Shown here: positions 8,131 to 14,996 of the stretch, one piece after another | Layout: every line of letters begins with the position of its first letter | Numbering within the stretch: the first letter of the stretch is position 1 | Assembly (NCBI GenBank): GCA_024635885.1 | Contig: JAGXIA010000111.1 | Location: 1-16,305, forward strand | DNA: 16,305 nt | Direction: 5' to 3' | Origin: Helicobacteraceae bacterium | GTDB lineage: Bacteria > Campylobacterota > Campylobacteria > Campylobacterales > Sulfurimonadaceae | Translations under genes and position numbers: made by a program | The notes under the pieces: model-generated | Seen by the model: only the letters and a program-made list of their open reading frames with translations | Databases searched by the model: none | Told to the model about the DNA's origin: nothing

Positions 8131-8913
8131 TTGGCAACAATTATTCACAGAGATAATGTTACTGCCCATGTTATAGATAAGTATAGTTTTAAAGTTCTTT
8201 CTACGGGTGGTTCACCAGAAATACAAGCAGTTAAACCTGTAGAAGTAGTAAAAGATAAACCTCCTGTTAAAGTAGAGAGTGAAATAGATTCTAGTGCTAT
8301 GAGTAAGAGTTCTAAAGATGCTTTAATAGAATCTTTAATGAAAAAAACTGATGAGATGTCGTCTAACTTTATTAAACTTCAAATGAAACTAGAAGAGAAA
8401 GAAGAAGAGTATAAAGCAGACTTAAAAAAAGCAAAAGAAGCATCATTTAATGAAGGTCTTAAAGAAGGAAAACTTAAAGCAAAAGAAGAGTATTCTGAGA
8501 ATTATGCTGAAGGCTTGTCACAGTTTACAAAATCTGTAGCAGCTTTAGAAAATAGTGCAAAAGAGTTTGATGTAGCACTTGAAGGGATAAAAGGCGAGTT
8601 GGTCTCAGCAGCTGTGGATATAGCAAAAGAGGTTATTAATATTGAGTTGAGCAACTCATCGTCCGAAGTGGCAAAAGTGTTGTCAAATGAACTGATAAAA
8701 GAGCTTCAAAGCGCTTCAAAAGTTACCTTAAAAGTGAATCCAAAAGATCATGGGGCAATATCGCAAAGTGTAGGTTCACTGAAGTATGTGGAAGTCCTCT
8801 CGGATAGTGCTGTTAGTGAAGGCGGAGTAATCGCCATTAGTGATGCAGGAAATATTGATGCACAAATTTCAAAGCGATTTGAAAGAGTAAAAAAAGCAGC
8901 ATTAAGTGAATAG
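8131..8913 (+). CDS. fliH: Flagellar export ATPase regulator FliH
   Basis: FliH is the peripheral stalk of the flagellar type III export ATPase FliI, related to F/V-ATPase b and E subunits. The 260-residue protein has a variable N-terminal segment and a Glu/Lys-rich coiled coil from about 60 to 125. A short GxxxG stretch at 109-113, of the type known in FliH proteins, follows. The C-terminal FliI-binding globular domain has the conserved EGGVIAISDAGNIDAQI stretch at about 230-246. The start is TTG at 8131, 3 bases after the fliG stop, with only a weak GGTGGA upstream, so coupling to fliG translation is likely. No fliI is in the window. The next gene, dxs, follows 7 bases later, as is common in this phylum. 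Confidence 0.93.
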   Translation: MATIIHRDNVTAHVIDKYSFKVLSTGGSPEIQAVKPVEVVKDKPPVKVESEIDSSAMSKSSKDALIESLMKKTDEMSSNFIKLQMKLEEKEEEYKADLKKAKEASFNEGLKEGKLKAKEEYSENYAEGLSQFTKSVAALENSAKEFDVALEGIKGELVSAAVDIAKEVINIELSNSSSEVAKVLSNELIKELQSASKVTLKVNPKDHGAISQSVGSLKYVEVLSDSAVSEGGVIAISDAGNIDAQISKRFERVKKAALSE

Positions 8914-8920
8914 GGTATAA

Positions 8921-10741
8921 ATGAATATTAAGTTATACAACATAGAAGAGCTAGAAAATCTTTGTAAAGATATTCGAGGTGAAATACTAAGAGTAGTCAG
9001 TAAAAATGGTGGACATTTAAGTTCTACACTGGGAGCTACAGAGATTATAGTTGCTATGCACAAGGTATTCAACTCAGGACAAGATCCTTTTATTTTTGAT
9101 GTCTCTCATCAAGCATATGCACATAAGCTTCTAACGGATAGATGGGAAGAGTTTGACACTCTGCGTCAGTTCGGTGGAATGTGTGGTTATACAAAGCCCA
9201 GTGAAAGCAAACATGATTATTTTGTTGCAGGACACAGTTCTACTTCTATCTCTTTAGGTGTTGGCGCTGCAAAGGCTATTGCACTCAAAGGCGAGCAAAG
9301 TTCAAGAATACCGGTTTGTATGATTGGCGATGGTTCTATGACAGCTGGAATGGTTTATGAAGCTTTAAATGAGTTGGGTGATAGAAAATACCCGATGGTT
9401 ATTATACTTAATGACAATGAGATGAGCATTGCCAAACCAATCGGTGCAATAAGTAGAATGCTAAGTTCAGCAATGGCTGGACCTTTCTACCAAAGATTTA
9501 AAAGATATACTGAAAACTTTGTTGACAACTTTGGCGAGGGTGCTCATTACCTTGCTAAAAAACTCGAAGAATCACTTAAACTCATTACTCCGGGTATTAT
9601 GTTTGAAGAGATGGGGGTTGACTATATAGGTCCTATTGATGGACACAATTTAGAATCTCTTGTCGAAATATTGCAAAGAGCAAAAGATTTGAAGCGACCG
9701 GTAATAGTTCATGTCCAAACTATAAAAGGTAAAGGATATAACATAGCTGAGGGTCATGAAGAGAAGTGGCATGGCGTCGGTCCTTTCGATTTGAGTGATG
9801 GAACTGCATCAAAAAAAAGCTCTGCTAAAAATGCAACACAAATTTACACAGAAGCGCTTATGCACTTGGCAAAAAATAATGAAAAAATTGTCGGTGCTAC
9901 TGCAGCAATGCCAAGCGGAACAGGACTTAGCGAACTTATGGAAATGTATCCAAAAAGATTTTGGGACGTAGCCATTGCAGAGCAGCATGCAGTTACATCA
10001 ATGAGTGCTTTGGCAAAAGAAGGCTTTAAACCTTTTTGTACTATTTACTCAACTTTTTTACAGCGTGGATACGACCAAGTGATTCACGACACCTGTCTTA
10101 TGGATTTACCTGTTGTTTTCGCACTCGATCGTGCCGGCATAGTAGGAGAGGATGGAGAAACACACCAAGGTGTTTTCGATATAAGTTTTTTAAGAGCTAT
10201 TCCAAACATGACTCTTTTTGCTCCAAGAGATGAAAAGTCATTTCATCAAGCGATGGCATTTGCTGCAGAGTATCAACATCCGTGCTCGCTTCGTTATCCC
10301 AGAGGGGCATTTACAGATACAGATTTACCTGAATCAACTCATTTTGAATTAGCGAAGTCCCAACTACTTTGCTCAAATGAGAGTGATATACTTTTTATAG
10401 GATATGGAAATGGTGTTGGACGTGCATATGAAACTTCAAAATATTTAGATGAAAAGTCGAGTATTTTAGATTTACGATTTGTGAAGCCTTTAGATGAAGA
10501 TATGCTGCGTAAATTATCTAAAAAGCATAAAAAATGGTTTGTCTTTAGTGACAGCTCAAAAATGGGTGGAGTCGGCTCTGCTATTTTAGAATTTTTGGCA
10601 AAAGATAAAATATTAAATGTAGAAGTTGTGAGTTTTGAATATGAAGATGAATTTATAACGCATGGAAATACAAAACTTGTAGAAAAATCTTTAGGACTTC
10701 TGCCTGAACAGCTAGCACAAAGAGTTAAAGAATCACTTTAG
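8921..10741 (+). CDS. dxs: 1-Deoxy-D-xylulose-5-phosphate synthase (DXS)
   Basis: DXS condenses pyruvate and glyceraldehyde 3-phosphate with loss of CO2 to give 1-deoxyxylulose 5-phosphate. This feeds the MEP isoprenoid pathway and also thiamine and pyridoxal synthesis. It is a transketolase-like thiamine diphosphate enzyme. Visible are DVSHQAYAHK at 60-69 with H63, GHSSTS at 104-109, the Mg/ThDP motif GDGSM at 136-140 ending in NDN at 164-166, catalytic E354 in IAEQHA, the loop DRAGIVGEDGETHQG at 403-417, and YPRG at 459-462. The 606-residue length is normal. The ATG at 8921 has AGGG upstream. The last 9 bases overlap the end of the convergent pgeF gene. Confidence 0.97.
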   Translation: MNIKLYNIEELENLCKDIRGEILRVVSKNGGHLSSTLGATEIIVAMHKVFNSGQDPFIFDVSHQAYAHKLLTDRWEEFDTLRQFGGMCGYTKPSESKHDYFVAGHSSTSISLGVGAAKAIALKGEQSSRIPVCMIGDGSMTAGMVYEALNELGDRKYPMVIILNDNEMSIAKPIGAISRMLSSAMAGPFYQRFKRYTENFVDNFGEGAHYLAKKLEESLKLITPGIMFEEMGVDYIGPIDGHNLESLVEILQRAKDLKRPVIVHVQTIKGKGYNIAEGHEEKWHGVGPFDLSDGTASKKSSAKNATQIYTEALMHLAKNNEKIVGATAAMPSGTGLSELMEMYPKRFWDVAIAEQHAVTSMSALAKEGFKPFCTIYSTFLQRGYDQVIHDTCLMDLPVVFALDRAGIVGEDGETHQGVFDISFLRAIPNMTLFAPRDEKSFHQAMAFAAEYQHPCSLRYPRGAFTDTDLPESTHFELAKSQLLCSNESDILFIGYGNGVGRAYETSKYLDEKSSILDLRFVKPLDEDMLRKLSKKHKKWFVFSDSSKMGGVGSAILEFLAKDKILNVEVVSFEYEDEFITHGNTKLVEKSLGLLPEQLAQRVKESL

Positions 10742-11458
10742 CATAATTACGCCGGCAAATCTCCCTGTTACTCTCTGGGCTCTGTAAGAAAAATATTTAT
10801 CTTTCTTGCAACAGGTGCATTCACCAGAAAATTCAATATTCTCTTTTTTAATTCCACATGCCAAGAGTTGCGTCATTATAATCTTGTTAATATCAAGGTA
10901 GTAACTGTTACTTCTATTTTGCACGGCATAACCCAGTTTTAAATCTTTAGCTTCTTCGTAAATTTCTTGTCCAACTTCATAGCAACAGACTCCTATATTA
11001 GCACCAATGCTCACTACTATGTTTTCAATTTTACTTGTAAATTCAAGATGAAATGAATCAAGAACATTTTTAACTATATTAGTAAATGCACCTGCTCTTC
11101 CTGCATGAGCAACAGCTATTACTTTTTGTTTATCATCATAAAAGAGAATAGGAGCGCAGTCTGCTACCATAACCATAAGAGGAGAGTTTCTTTTATTTGT
11201 TATGAGTGCATCACAAGTTCTTGGCATGTGGAAATTGTCATCCTCATTTACAATATGAACCAAGTTGGAGTGAATTTGTTTCATATGAACAAGAGATTCT
11301 TTTTTAAAACCGAGTTCTTTGGCTAAGCGTTCATGATTAATTTGCACATGCAAAGGATTATCATTAACATGAAATGCTAAATTACCGCTATATCTTGTGG
11401 TAAAGGCGTGTGTAACATTAGACACAGAGTTTAATTGTATACTATGATAAAATTTCAT
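10733..11458 (-). CDS. pgeF: PgeF/YfiH-family (laccase-domain, purine nucleoside phosphorylase-like) protein
   Basis: This is a 241-residue member of the DUF152/YfiH family, related to human LACC1. Members have been linked to removal of misincorporated amino acids from peptidoglycan precursors (PgeF) and to purine nucleoside phosphorolysis. The putative metal ligands are present: H63 in KQIHS, C101 in VADCAP and H118 in AVAHAG. The C-terminal CTCC cluster (214-217) and YFSYRAQRVTGRF (222-234) are also typical. The common HAGWRG motif reads HAGRAG here, lacking the tryptophan. It is the only minus-strand gene of normal size in the window. It converges on dxs (9-base overlap) and diverges from ovoA across 31 bases. 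It holds two copies of GGCATGTGGA. The exact cellular role is not certain. Confidence 0.9.
   Translation of the reverse strand: MKFYHSIQLNSVSNVTHAFTTRYSGNLAFHVNDNPLHVQINHERLAKELGFKKESLVHMKQIHSNLVHIVNEDDNFHMPRTCDALITNKRNSPLMVMVADCAPILFYDDKQKVIAVAHAGRAGAFTNIVKNVLDSFHLEFTSKIENIVVSIGANIGVCCYEVGQEIYEEAKDLKLGYAVQNRSNSYYLDINKIIMTQLLACGIKKENIEFSGECTCCKKDKYFSYRAQRVTGRFAGVIMLK
10853..10862 (-). repeat. GGCATGTGGA word, copy 3 (in pgeF)
   Basis: Exact 10-base match on the minus strand, the coding strand of pgeF. Wider context is CTTGGCATGTGGAAT. It is read as Leu-Ala-Cys-Gly. Confidence 0.8.
11223..11232 (+). repeat. GGCATGTGGA word, copy 4 (in pgeF)
   Basis: Exact 10-base match on the plus strand, antisense to pgeF, wider context CTTGGCATGTGGAAA. 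The pgeF strand is read here as Phe-His-Met-Pro. Confidence 0.8.
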
Positions 11459-11464
11459 ATAATA

Positions 11465-11473
11465 ATTATAACA
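11465..11473 (-). promoter_or_regulatory. Extended -10 promoter for pgeF, probably leaderless
   Basis: On the minus strand the sequence reads TGTTATAAT, a perfect extended -10 (TG-N-TATAAT). It ends 6 bases before the pgeF ATG at 11458. Transcription starting the usual 6-7 bases downstream would begin at or next to the A of the ATG. No Shine-Dalgarno sequence fits in that space. The element lies in the 31-base gap shared with ovoA. Confidence 0.5.
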
Positions 11474-11478
11474 AAATT

Positions 11479-11483
11479 AAAGG
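11479..11483 (+). promoter_or_regulatory. Ribosome binding site fixing the TTG start of ovoA
   Basis: AAAGG lies 6 bases before TTG at 11490. No in-frame ATG is available nearby, so this supports TTG as the true ovoA start. It also lies within the upstream region of the divergent pgeF promoter. Confidence 0.65.
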
Positions 11484-11489
11484 CTATTT

Positions 11490-13586
11490 TTGAGTAAATT
11501 AAGTATCTATCCAGTAACTCTTGATGGCGAGAGTATTGAAAAAAAACGCGAAGAGATAAGAGAATATTTTCATAATACATTTAACCTTTTTGAAAAAATA
11601 TTTGAAGTCTTAAAGAGTGATGAAGTATTTTATAAGATGTCAGAACCAACCCGCCATCCTATGATTTTTTATTTTGGGCATACTGCAACCTTTTTTGTAA
11701 ATAAACTCATACATATGAAAATAATAGAGAAAAGAGTAGACCCAGATTTTGAGTCTATATTTGCAGTGGGTGTAGATGAAATGTCTTGGGACGACATGGA
11801 TAGTAAAAACTATAAATGGCCAACAGTTAATGAAGTCAGAGAGTATAGAAGTAAAGTCAGAACTTTTATTGATAAACTGATAACAGATATTCCACTTACT
11901 TTGCCAATAACTGACAATTCTGAGATGTGGGTTATACTGATGGGCATTGAGCATGAGCGAATTCATATAGAAACCTCTTTAGTTCTGCATCGCCAAATGC
12001 CCATAGAGTTTGTACAGGATGTTGCAGAATTTAATATCTGTACAGAGTCAGGCAGCGCACCAATTAACGAGATGATTAGAATACCAGCTCGGCATGTGGA
12101 ACTTGGAAAAGATAAATCTCATAATCTTTATGGCTGGGATAACGAATACGGAAAATACTCAGAAGATGTAAGTGAATTTCAAGCCTCGAAATTTCTAGTA
12201 AGTAATGGCGAGTTTATGGAGTTTGTTAAAGACGGCGGCTATGAAAATGAAGATTATTGGGATAATGAGGGCAAAAAGTTTTTAGAAATAAGCGGGGCCA
12301 AGCAACCGACATTTTGGCATGTGGAAAATGGTGTTTATAAATATAGAACACTGAGCTCTATAATCCACATGCCAGAGAATTGGCCTGTTGATGTGAATGC
12401 TCTTGAAGCGGAAGCATTTTGCAAATATAAAAGTGAAAAAGATGGAGTAAAGTATTCACTTGCCAGTGAGGCTGAATATGCTTCCTTATATGAGTATGCT
12501 AAGTTAGAAGATATATTAGAATTAGATGAAGATCGTGCCAATCAAAATTTAACACATTTTAGTTCATGTCCCGTAGATAAGTATAATTTTAATGGTGTTT
12601 ATGATGTTATCGGAAATGTTTGGCAGTGGAGCAGGACTCCAATATTCGGTTTTGAGGGTTTTGAAGTTCATGCAGCATATGATGATTTTTCAGTTCCAAC
12701 TTTTGATGATAAACATGCCATCATCTCAGGCTCATCTTGGGCAAGCAGCGGCAATTTAATAATGAAGCATTCCCGATATGCTTTTAGAAAACATTTCTAT
12801 CAAAATGCAGGTTTTAGATATGTGATTTCACATGCGAAGGAAGGTAAAGTGCAAGATATTTATGAGAGTGACGAGTTAGTTTCACAGTATTGTGAATTTC
12901 AATATGCAAATGAGCATTTCGGTGTAAAAAACTTTGCAGTAGAGTGTGCAAAAATAGCATCAAAATTTACTCCAAACAAAAGAAAAGCTCTTGATTTAGG
13001 CTGTGCGACGGGTCGGGCAAGCTATGAATTGGCAAAAGAGTTTGATGAGGTAGAAGGCATTGATTTTTCAGTTCGTTTTGTTCAGGTCGGCTCAAAGCTA
13101 AAAGAAGAGGGCTATGTCGCTTATACTTCAAAAGAAGAGGGTGAACTCACTACAAATAAAAAAGTGACCATAGAAGAATTGGGTTACGAGACTTTAAAAG
13201 AGAAAGTCTCTTTTTGGCAGGGAGATGCCTGTAATATGAAGCCAAATTTCAATTCATACGATTTAGTTATGGCAACAAACCTTATAGACAGACTCTATCA
13301 GCCTTTACTATTTTTAAACACTATTGCTGAGCGTTTAAATGATGATGGTGTGCTTGTCATAACTTCTCCTTACACGTGGCAGGAAAGCTCAACTAAAAAA
13401 GAGTTCTGGCTAGGCGGATACAAAGATGAAAACGGCAATGAAGTAAAAACTATAGATTCTCTGAAAACTATTTTGGCAGATAAATTTGAGCTGATTCATT
13501 TGCAAGATTTAGAATTTGTCATCAAAGAAACGGCTAGAAAATACCAGCATACAATATCTGAAGTTAGTGTGTGGAAAAAGAAATGA
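11490..13586 (+). CDS. ovoA: OvoA: 5-histidylcysteine sulfoxide synthase with C-terminal methyltransferase
   Basis: OvoA makes ovothiol A, a methylated thiohistidine antioxidant. Its iron centre uses O2 to join cysteine to C5 of histidine as a sulfoxide. After a separate lyase step, its methyltransferase domain methylates 5-thiohistidine. The 698-residue protein shows all three parts. A DinB-like domain (about 20-175) has H64 and the iron-binding HX3HXE motif at 155-161 (H155, H159, E161). A formylglycine-generating-enzyme-like domain (about 195-448) includes GNVWQWS at 375-381 and GFRYV near 441-445. A SAM methyltransferase (about 470-698) has motif I LDLGCATGRA at 501-510 and the acidic GID near 523-525. 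The start is TTG at 11490 with AAAGG upstream. The stop is coupled to the lyase gene by ATGA. The domain order and length match full OvoA rather than two-domain EgtB. Confidence 0.95.
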   Translation: MSKLSIYPVTLDGESIEKKREEIREYFHNTFNLFEKIFEVLKSDEVFYKMSEPTRHPMIFYFGHTATFFVNKLIHMKIIEKRVDPDFESIFAVGVDEMSWDDMDSKNYKWPTVNEVREYRSKVRTFIDKLITDIPLTLPITDNSEMWVILMGIEHERIHIETSLVLHRQMPIEFVQDVAEFNICTESGSAPINEMIRIPARHVELGKDKSHNLYGWDNEYGKYSEDVSEFQASKFLVSNGEFMEFVKDGGYENEDYWDNEGKKFLEISGAKQPTFWHVENGVYKYRTLSSIIHMPENWPVDVNALEAEAFCKYKSEKDGVKYSLASEAEYASLYEYAKLEDILELDEDRANQNLTHFSSCPVDKYNFNGVYDVIGNVWQWSRTPIFGFEGFEVHAAYDDFSVPTFDDKHAIISGSSWASSGNLIMKHSRYAFRKHFYQNAGFRYVISHAKEGKVQDIYESDELVSQYCEFQYANEHFGVKNFAVECAKIASKFTPNKRKALDLGCATGRASYELAKEFDEVEGIDFSVRFVQVGSKLKEEGYVAYTSKEEGELTTNKKVTIEELGYETLKEKVSFWQGDACNMKPNFNSYDLVMATNLIDRLYQPLLFLNTIAERLNDDGVLVITSPYTWQESSTKKEFWLGGYKDENGNEVKTIDSLKTILADKFELIHLQDLEFVIKETARKYQHTISEVSVWKKK
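12091..12100 (+). repeat. GGCATGTGGA word, copy 5 (in ovoA)
   Basis: Exact 10-base match, wider context CTCGGCATGTGGAAC. It is read in ovoA as Arg-His-Val-Glu. Confidence 0.8.
12316..12325 (+). repeat. GGCATGTGGA word, copy 6 (in ovoA)
   Basis: Exact 10-base match, wider context TTTGGCATGTGGAAA. It is read as Trp-His-Val-Glu. With copy 7 it forms an 11-base perfect inverted repeat (12315-12325 and 12364-12374) separated by 38 bases. Confidence 0.8.
12364..12373 (-). repeat. GGCATGTGGA word, copy 7 (in ovoA)
   Basis: Exact 10-base match on the minus strand, wider context TCTGGCATGTGGATT. The ovoA strand is read here as Ile-His-Met-Pro. It is the inverted partner of copy 6. Confidence 0.8.
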
Positions 13587-14779
13587 GTTATGACTTCTCT
13601 ACTGCGGCTCATAGAGAAGGTACAAATGCCGAAAAGTATACGCTAAGAAAAAAGCTCTTTGGTACCGAGGATGTCCTTCCCGTCTGGGTTGCAGATATGG
13701 ACATAGATACTCCTGATTTTGTACTTGATGCTGTTAAGAAAAGATTAGAGCATCCTATAATAGGGTATGAAGATGTTCCAAGAAGTGCATATGAGGCTCA
13801 AATAGAGTGGATGAAAGCAAAGCATGGTATAGAGTTTGAAGTTGAAGAGATGCTTCACTCTCATTCAGTTGTGGCAAGTATGAGTGTAGCCATTGAAGCC
13901 TTTAGCCAAGAGGGTGATGGGGTGATTGTTCAGACCCCTGTTTACCCGCCTTTTTTTCATAGTGTACTTGAACATGACAGAAAATTAGTCAAAAACCCAC
14001 TCAAACAGTTGGCATGTGGAAAGTATGTGTTTGATATAGAAGATTTAAAAGCAAAGATAGATAAGAATACAAAACTTTTGCTTTTATGTTCTCCTCATAA
14101 TCCTGTCGGAAGAGTTTGGAAGCGTGAGGAATTGGAAGAAATTCTTGCTGTATGTTTAGAAAACAATATAGTGGTTTTTTCTGATGAGATTCACTCTGAT
14201 TTAGTGTATGCTCCAAATGTACACATTCCATTTGCTTCACTCTCACCCGAGGCCAGAGAAATTACGCTTACAGCTATTGGCGTTGGAAAAACATTTAATA
14301 TGGCAGGCTTTGCCATGAGTACGGTTGCTATACCAAATAAAATATTAAAAGAGAAATTTTTAAAAGTTTATAATAGAGTTCATTTTGCACAAGGTAATGT
14401 TTTGTCGCACGTTGCTTTTGAGAGTGCATATAGAAATTCTACAGAGTGGCTTAAAGATTTAAAGGTTCATTTACAGGGGAACTTTATGATGCTAGAAAAA
14501 CTTTGCGAGAAATTTCCACAGACAATACAACTTACAAAGATAGAAGCAACATACTTGGCATGGCTTGATTGCAGAGGCATGAATTTAAGTGACAAAAAGT
14601 TAAGAGATTTTTTTGTAAAAGAAGCAAAATTAGGTTTAAATGCCGGTTTGAGCTTTGGACGAGAAGGAAGCGGCTTTATGCGCTTGAATTTTGCAGTCTC
14701 TCGTGCTAAAATGTTACAAGTGATTGAGCAGTTACAAAGTGCTTTAAAAAAACAAGGAAAAGACATTGTTAAACATTAA
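13583..14779 (+). CDS. patB: MalY/PatB-family PLP C-S beta-lyase, candidate ovothiol lyase (OvoB role)
   Basis: A fold-I PLP enzyme of the MalY/PatB group, which cleaves C-S bonds of cystathionine and other cysteine conjugates to a thiol, pyruvate and ammonia. With the ATG at 13583 it has 398 residues. An in-frame GTG 12 bases earlier (13571) would give 402. The ATG is preferred because it overlaps the ovoA stop as ATGA, the coupling form used in this window. Key residues (402-residue numbering) are N177 in SPHNPVG, D205 in FSDEIHSD, the PLP lysine K240 in GVGKTFNMAGF, and R371 in MRLNFAV. Coupling to ovoA strongly suggests it cleaves 5-histidylcysteine sulfoxide to 5-thiohistidine. That substrate is inferred from context. 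General cystathionine lyase activity is the alternative. Confidence 0.9.
   Translation: MSYDFSTAAHREGTNAEKYTLRKKLFGTEDVLPVWVADMDIDTPDFVLDAVKKRLEHPIIGYEDVPRSAYEAQIEWMKAKHGIEFEVEEMLHSHSVVASMSVAIEAFSQEGDGVIVQTPVYPPFFHSVLEHDRKLVKNPLKQLACGKYVFDIEDLKAKIDKNTKLLLLCSPHNPVGRVWKREELEEILAVCLENNIVVFSDEIHSDLVYAPNVHIPFASLSPEAREITLTAIGVGKTFNMAGFAMSTVAIPNKILKEKFLKVYNRVHFAQGNVLSHVAFESAYRNSTEWLKDLKVHLQGNFMMLEKLCEKFPQTIQLTKIEATYLAWLDCRGMNLSDKKLRDFFVKEAKLGLNAGLSFGREGSGFMRLNFAVSRAKMLQVIEQLQSALKKQGKDIVKH
14011..14020 (+). repeat. GGCATGTGGA word, copy 8 (in patB)
   Basis: Exact 10-base match, wider context GTTGGCATGTGGAAA. It is read as Leu-Ala-Cys-Gly, the same frame as copy 3 in the unrelated pgeF. Confidence 0.8.
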
Positions 14780-14996
14780 TTGGGATGAATATAAAGAGTA
14801 TAAACAGCATACTCATACGGAAGCAGATAATTTTATAATCCTTTTGAATTTTATGAAAAGCTATTATAAAATGGTAAGTCCAATGGATATATATGATACT
14901 TTAATCAATGATGAATTAGCGAAGATGATGCTTGATAAAAGAGATATCACAGATGCAGAAGGTCTGGAGAGTTTTTTATTTAAATTAAATGGCTAA
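14766..14996 (+). CDS. Small protein of unknown function in the ovothiol operon (76 aa)
   Basis: I do not recognise this protein. It has 76 residues and no signal peptide or membrane segment. It looks mostly helical, with an aromatic/charged N-terminus (WDEYKEYKQHTHTEAD at 6-21), a central FIILLNFMKSYYKM stretch and an acidic C-terminal half. The start is TTG at 14766, with AAGGA at 14754-14758 at 7-base spacing. The first 14 bases overlap the end of the lyase gene. Its stop lies 8 bases inside the next gene. Such interlocking on both sides, plus a plausible ribosome site, argues that it is a real translated gene. A role connected with ovothiol is possible from position only. Confidence 0.7.
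   Translation: MLNINWDEYKEYKQHTHTEADNFIILLNFMKSYYKMVSPMDIYDTLINDELAKMMLDKRDITDAEGLESFLFKLNG

Noticed and set aside
11341..11356. Near match to the repeated word (TTTGCACATGCAAAGG); another at about 12830-12842
   Set aside because: Two or more mismatches to the core. At this looseness chance matches are expected, so only exact copies were counted.
11640..11966. 108-codon open frame on the minus strand inside ovoA
   Set aside because: It covers the iron-binding region of ovoA, which is clearly coding on the plus strand. The antisense product has no recognisable features.
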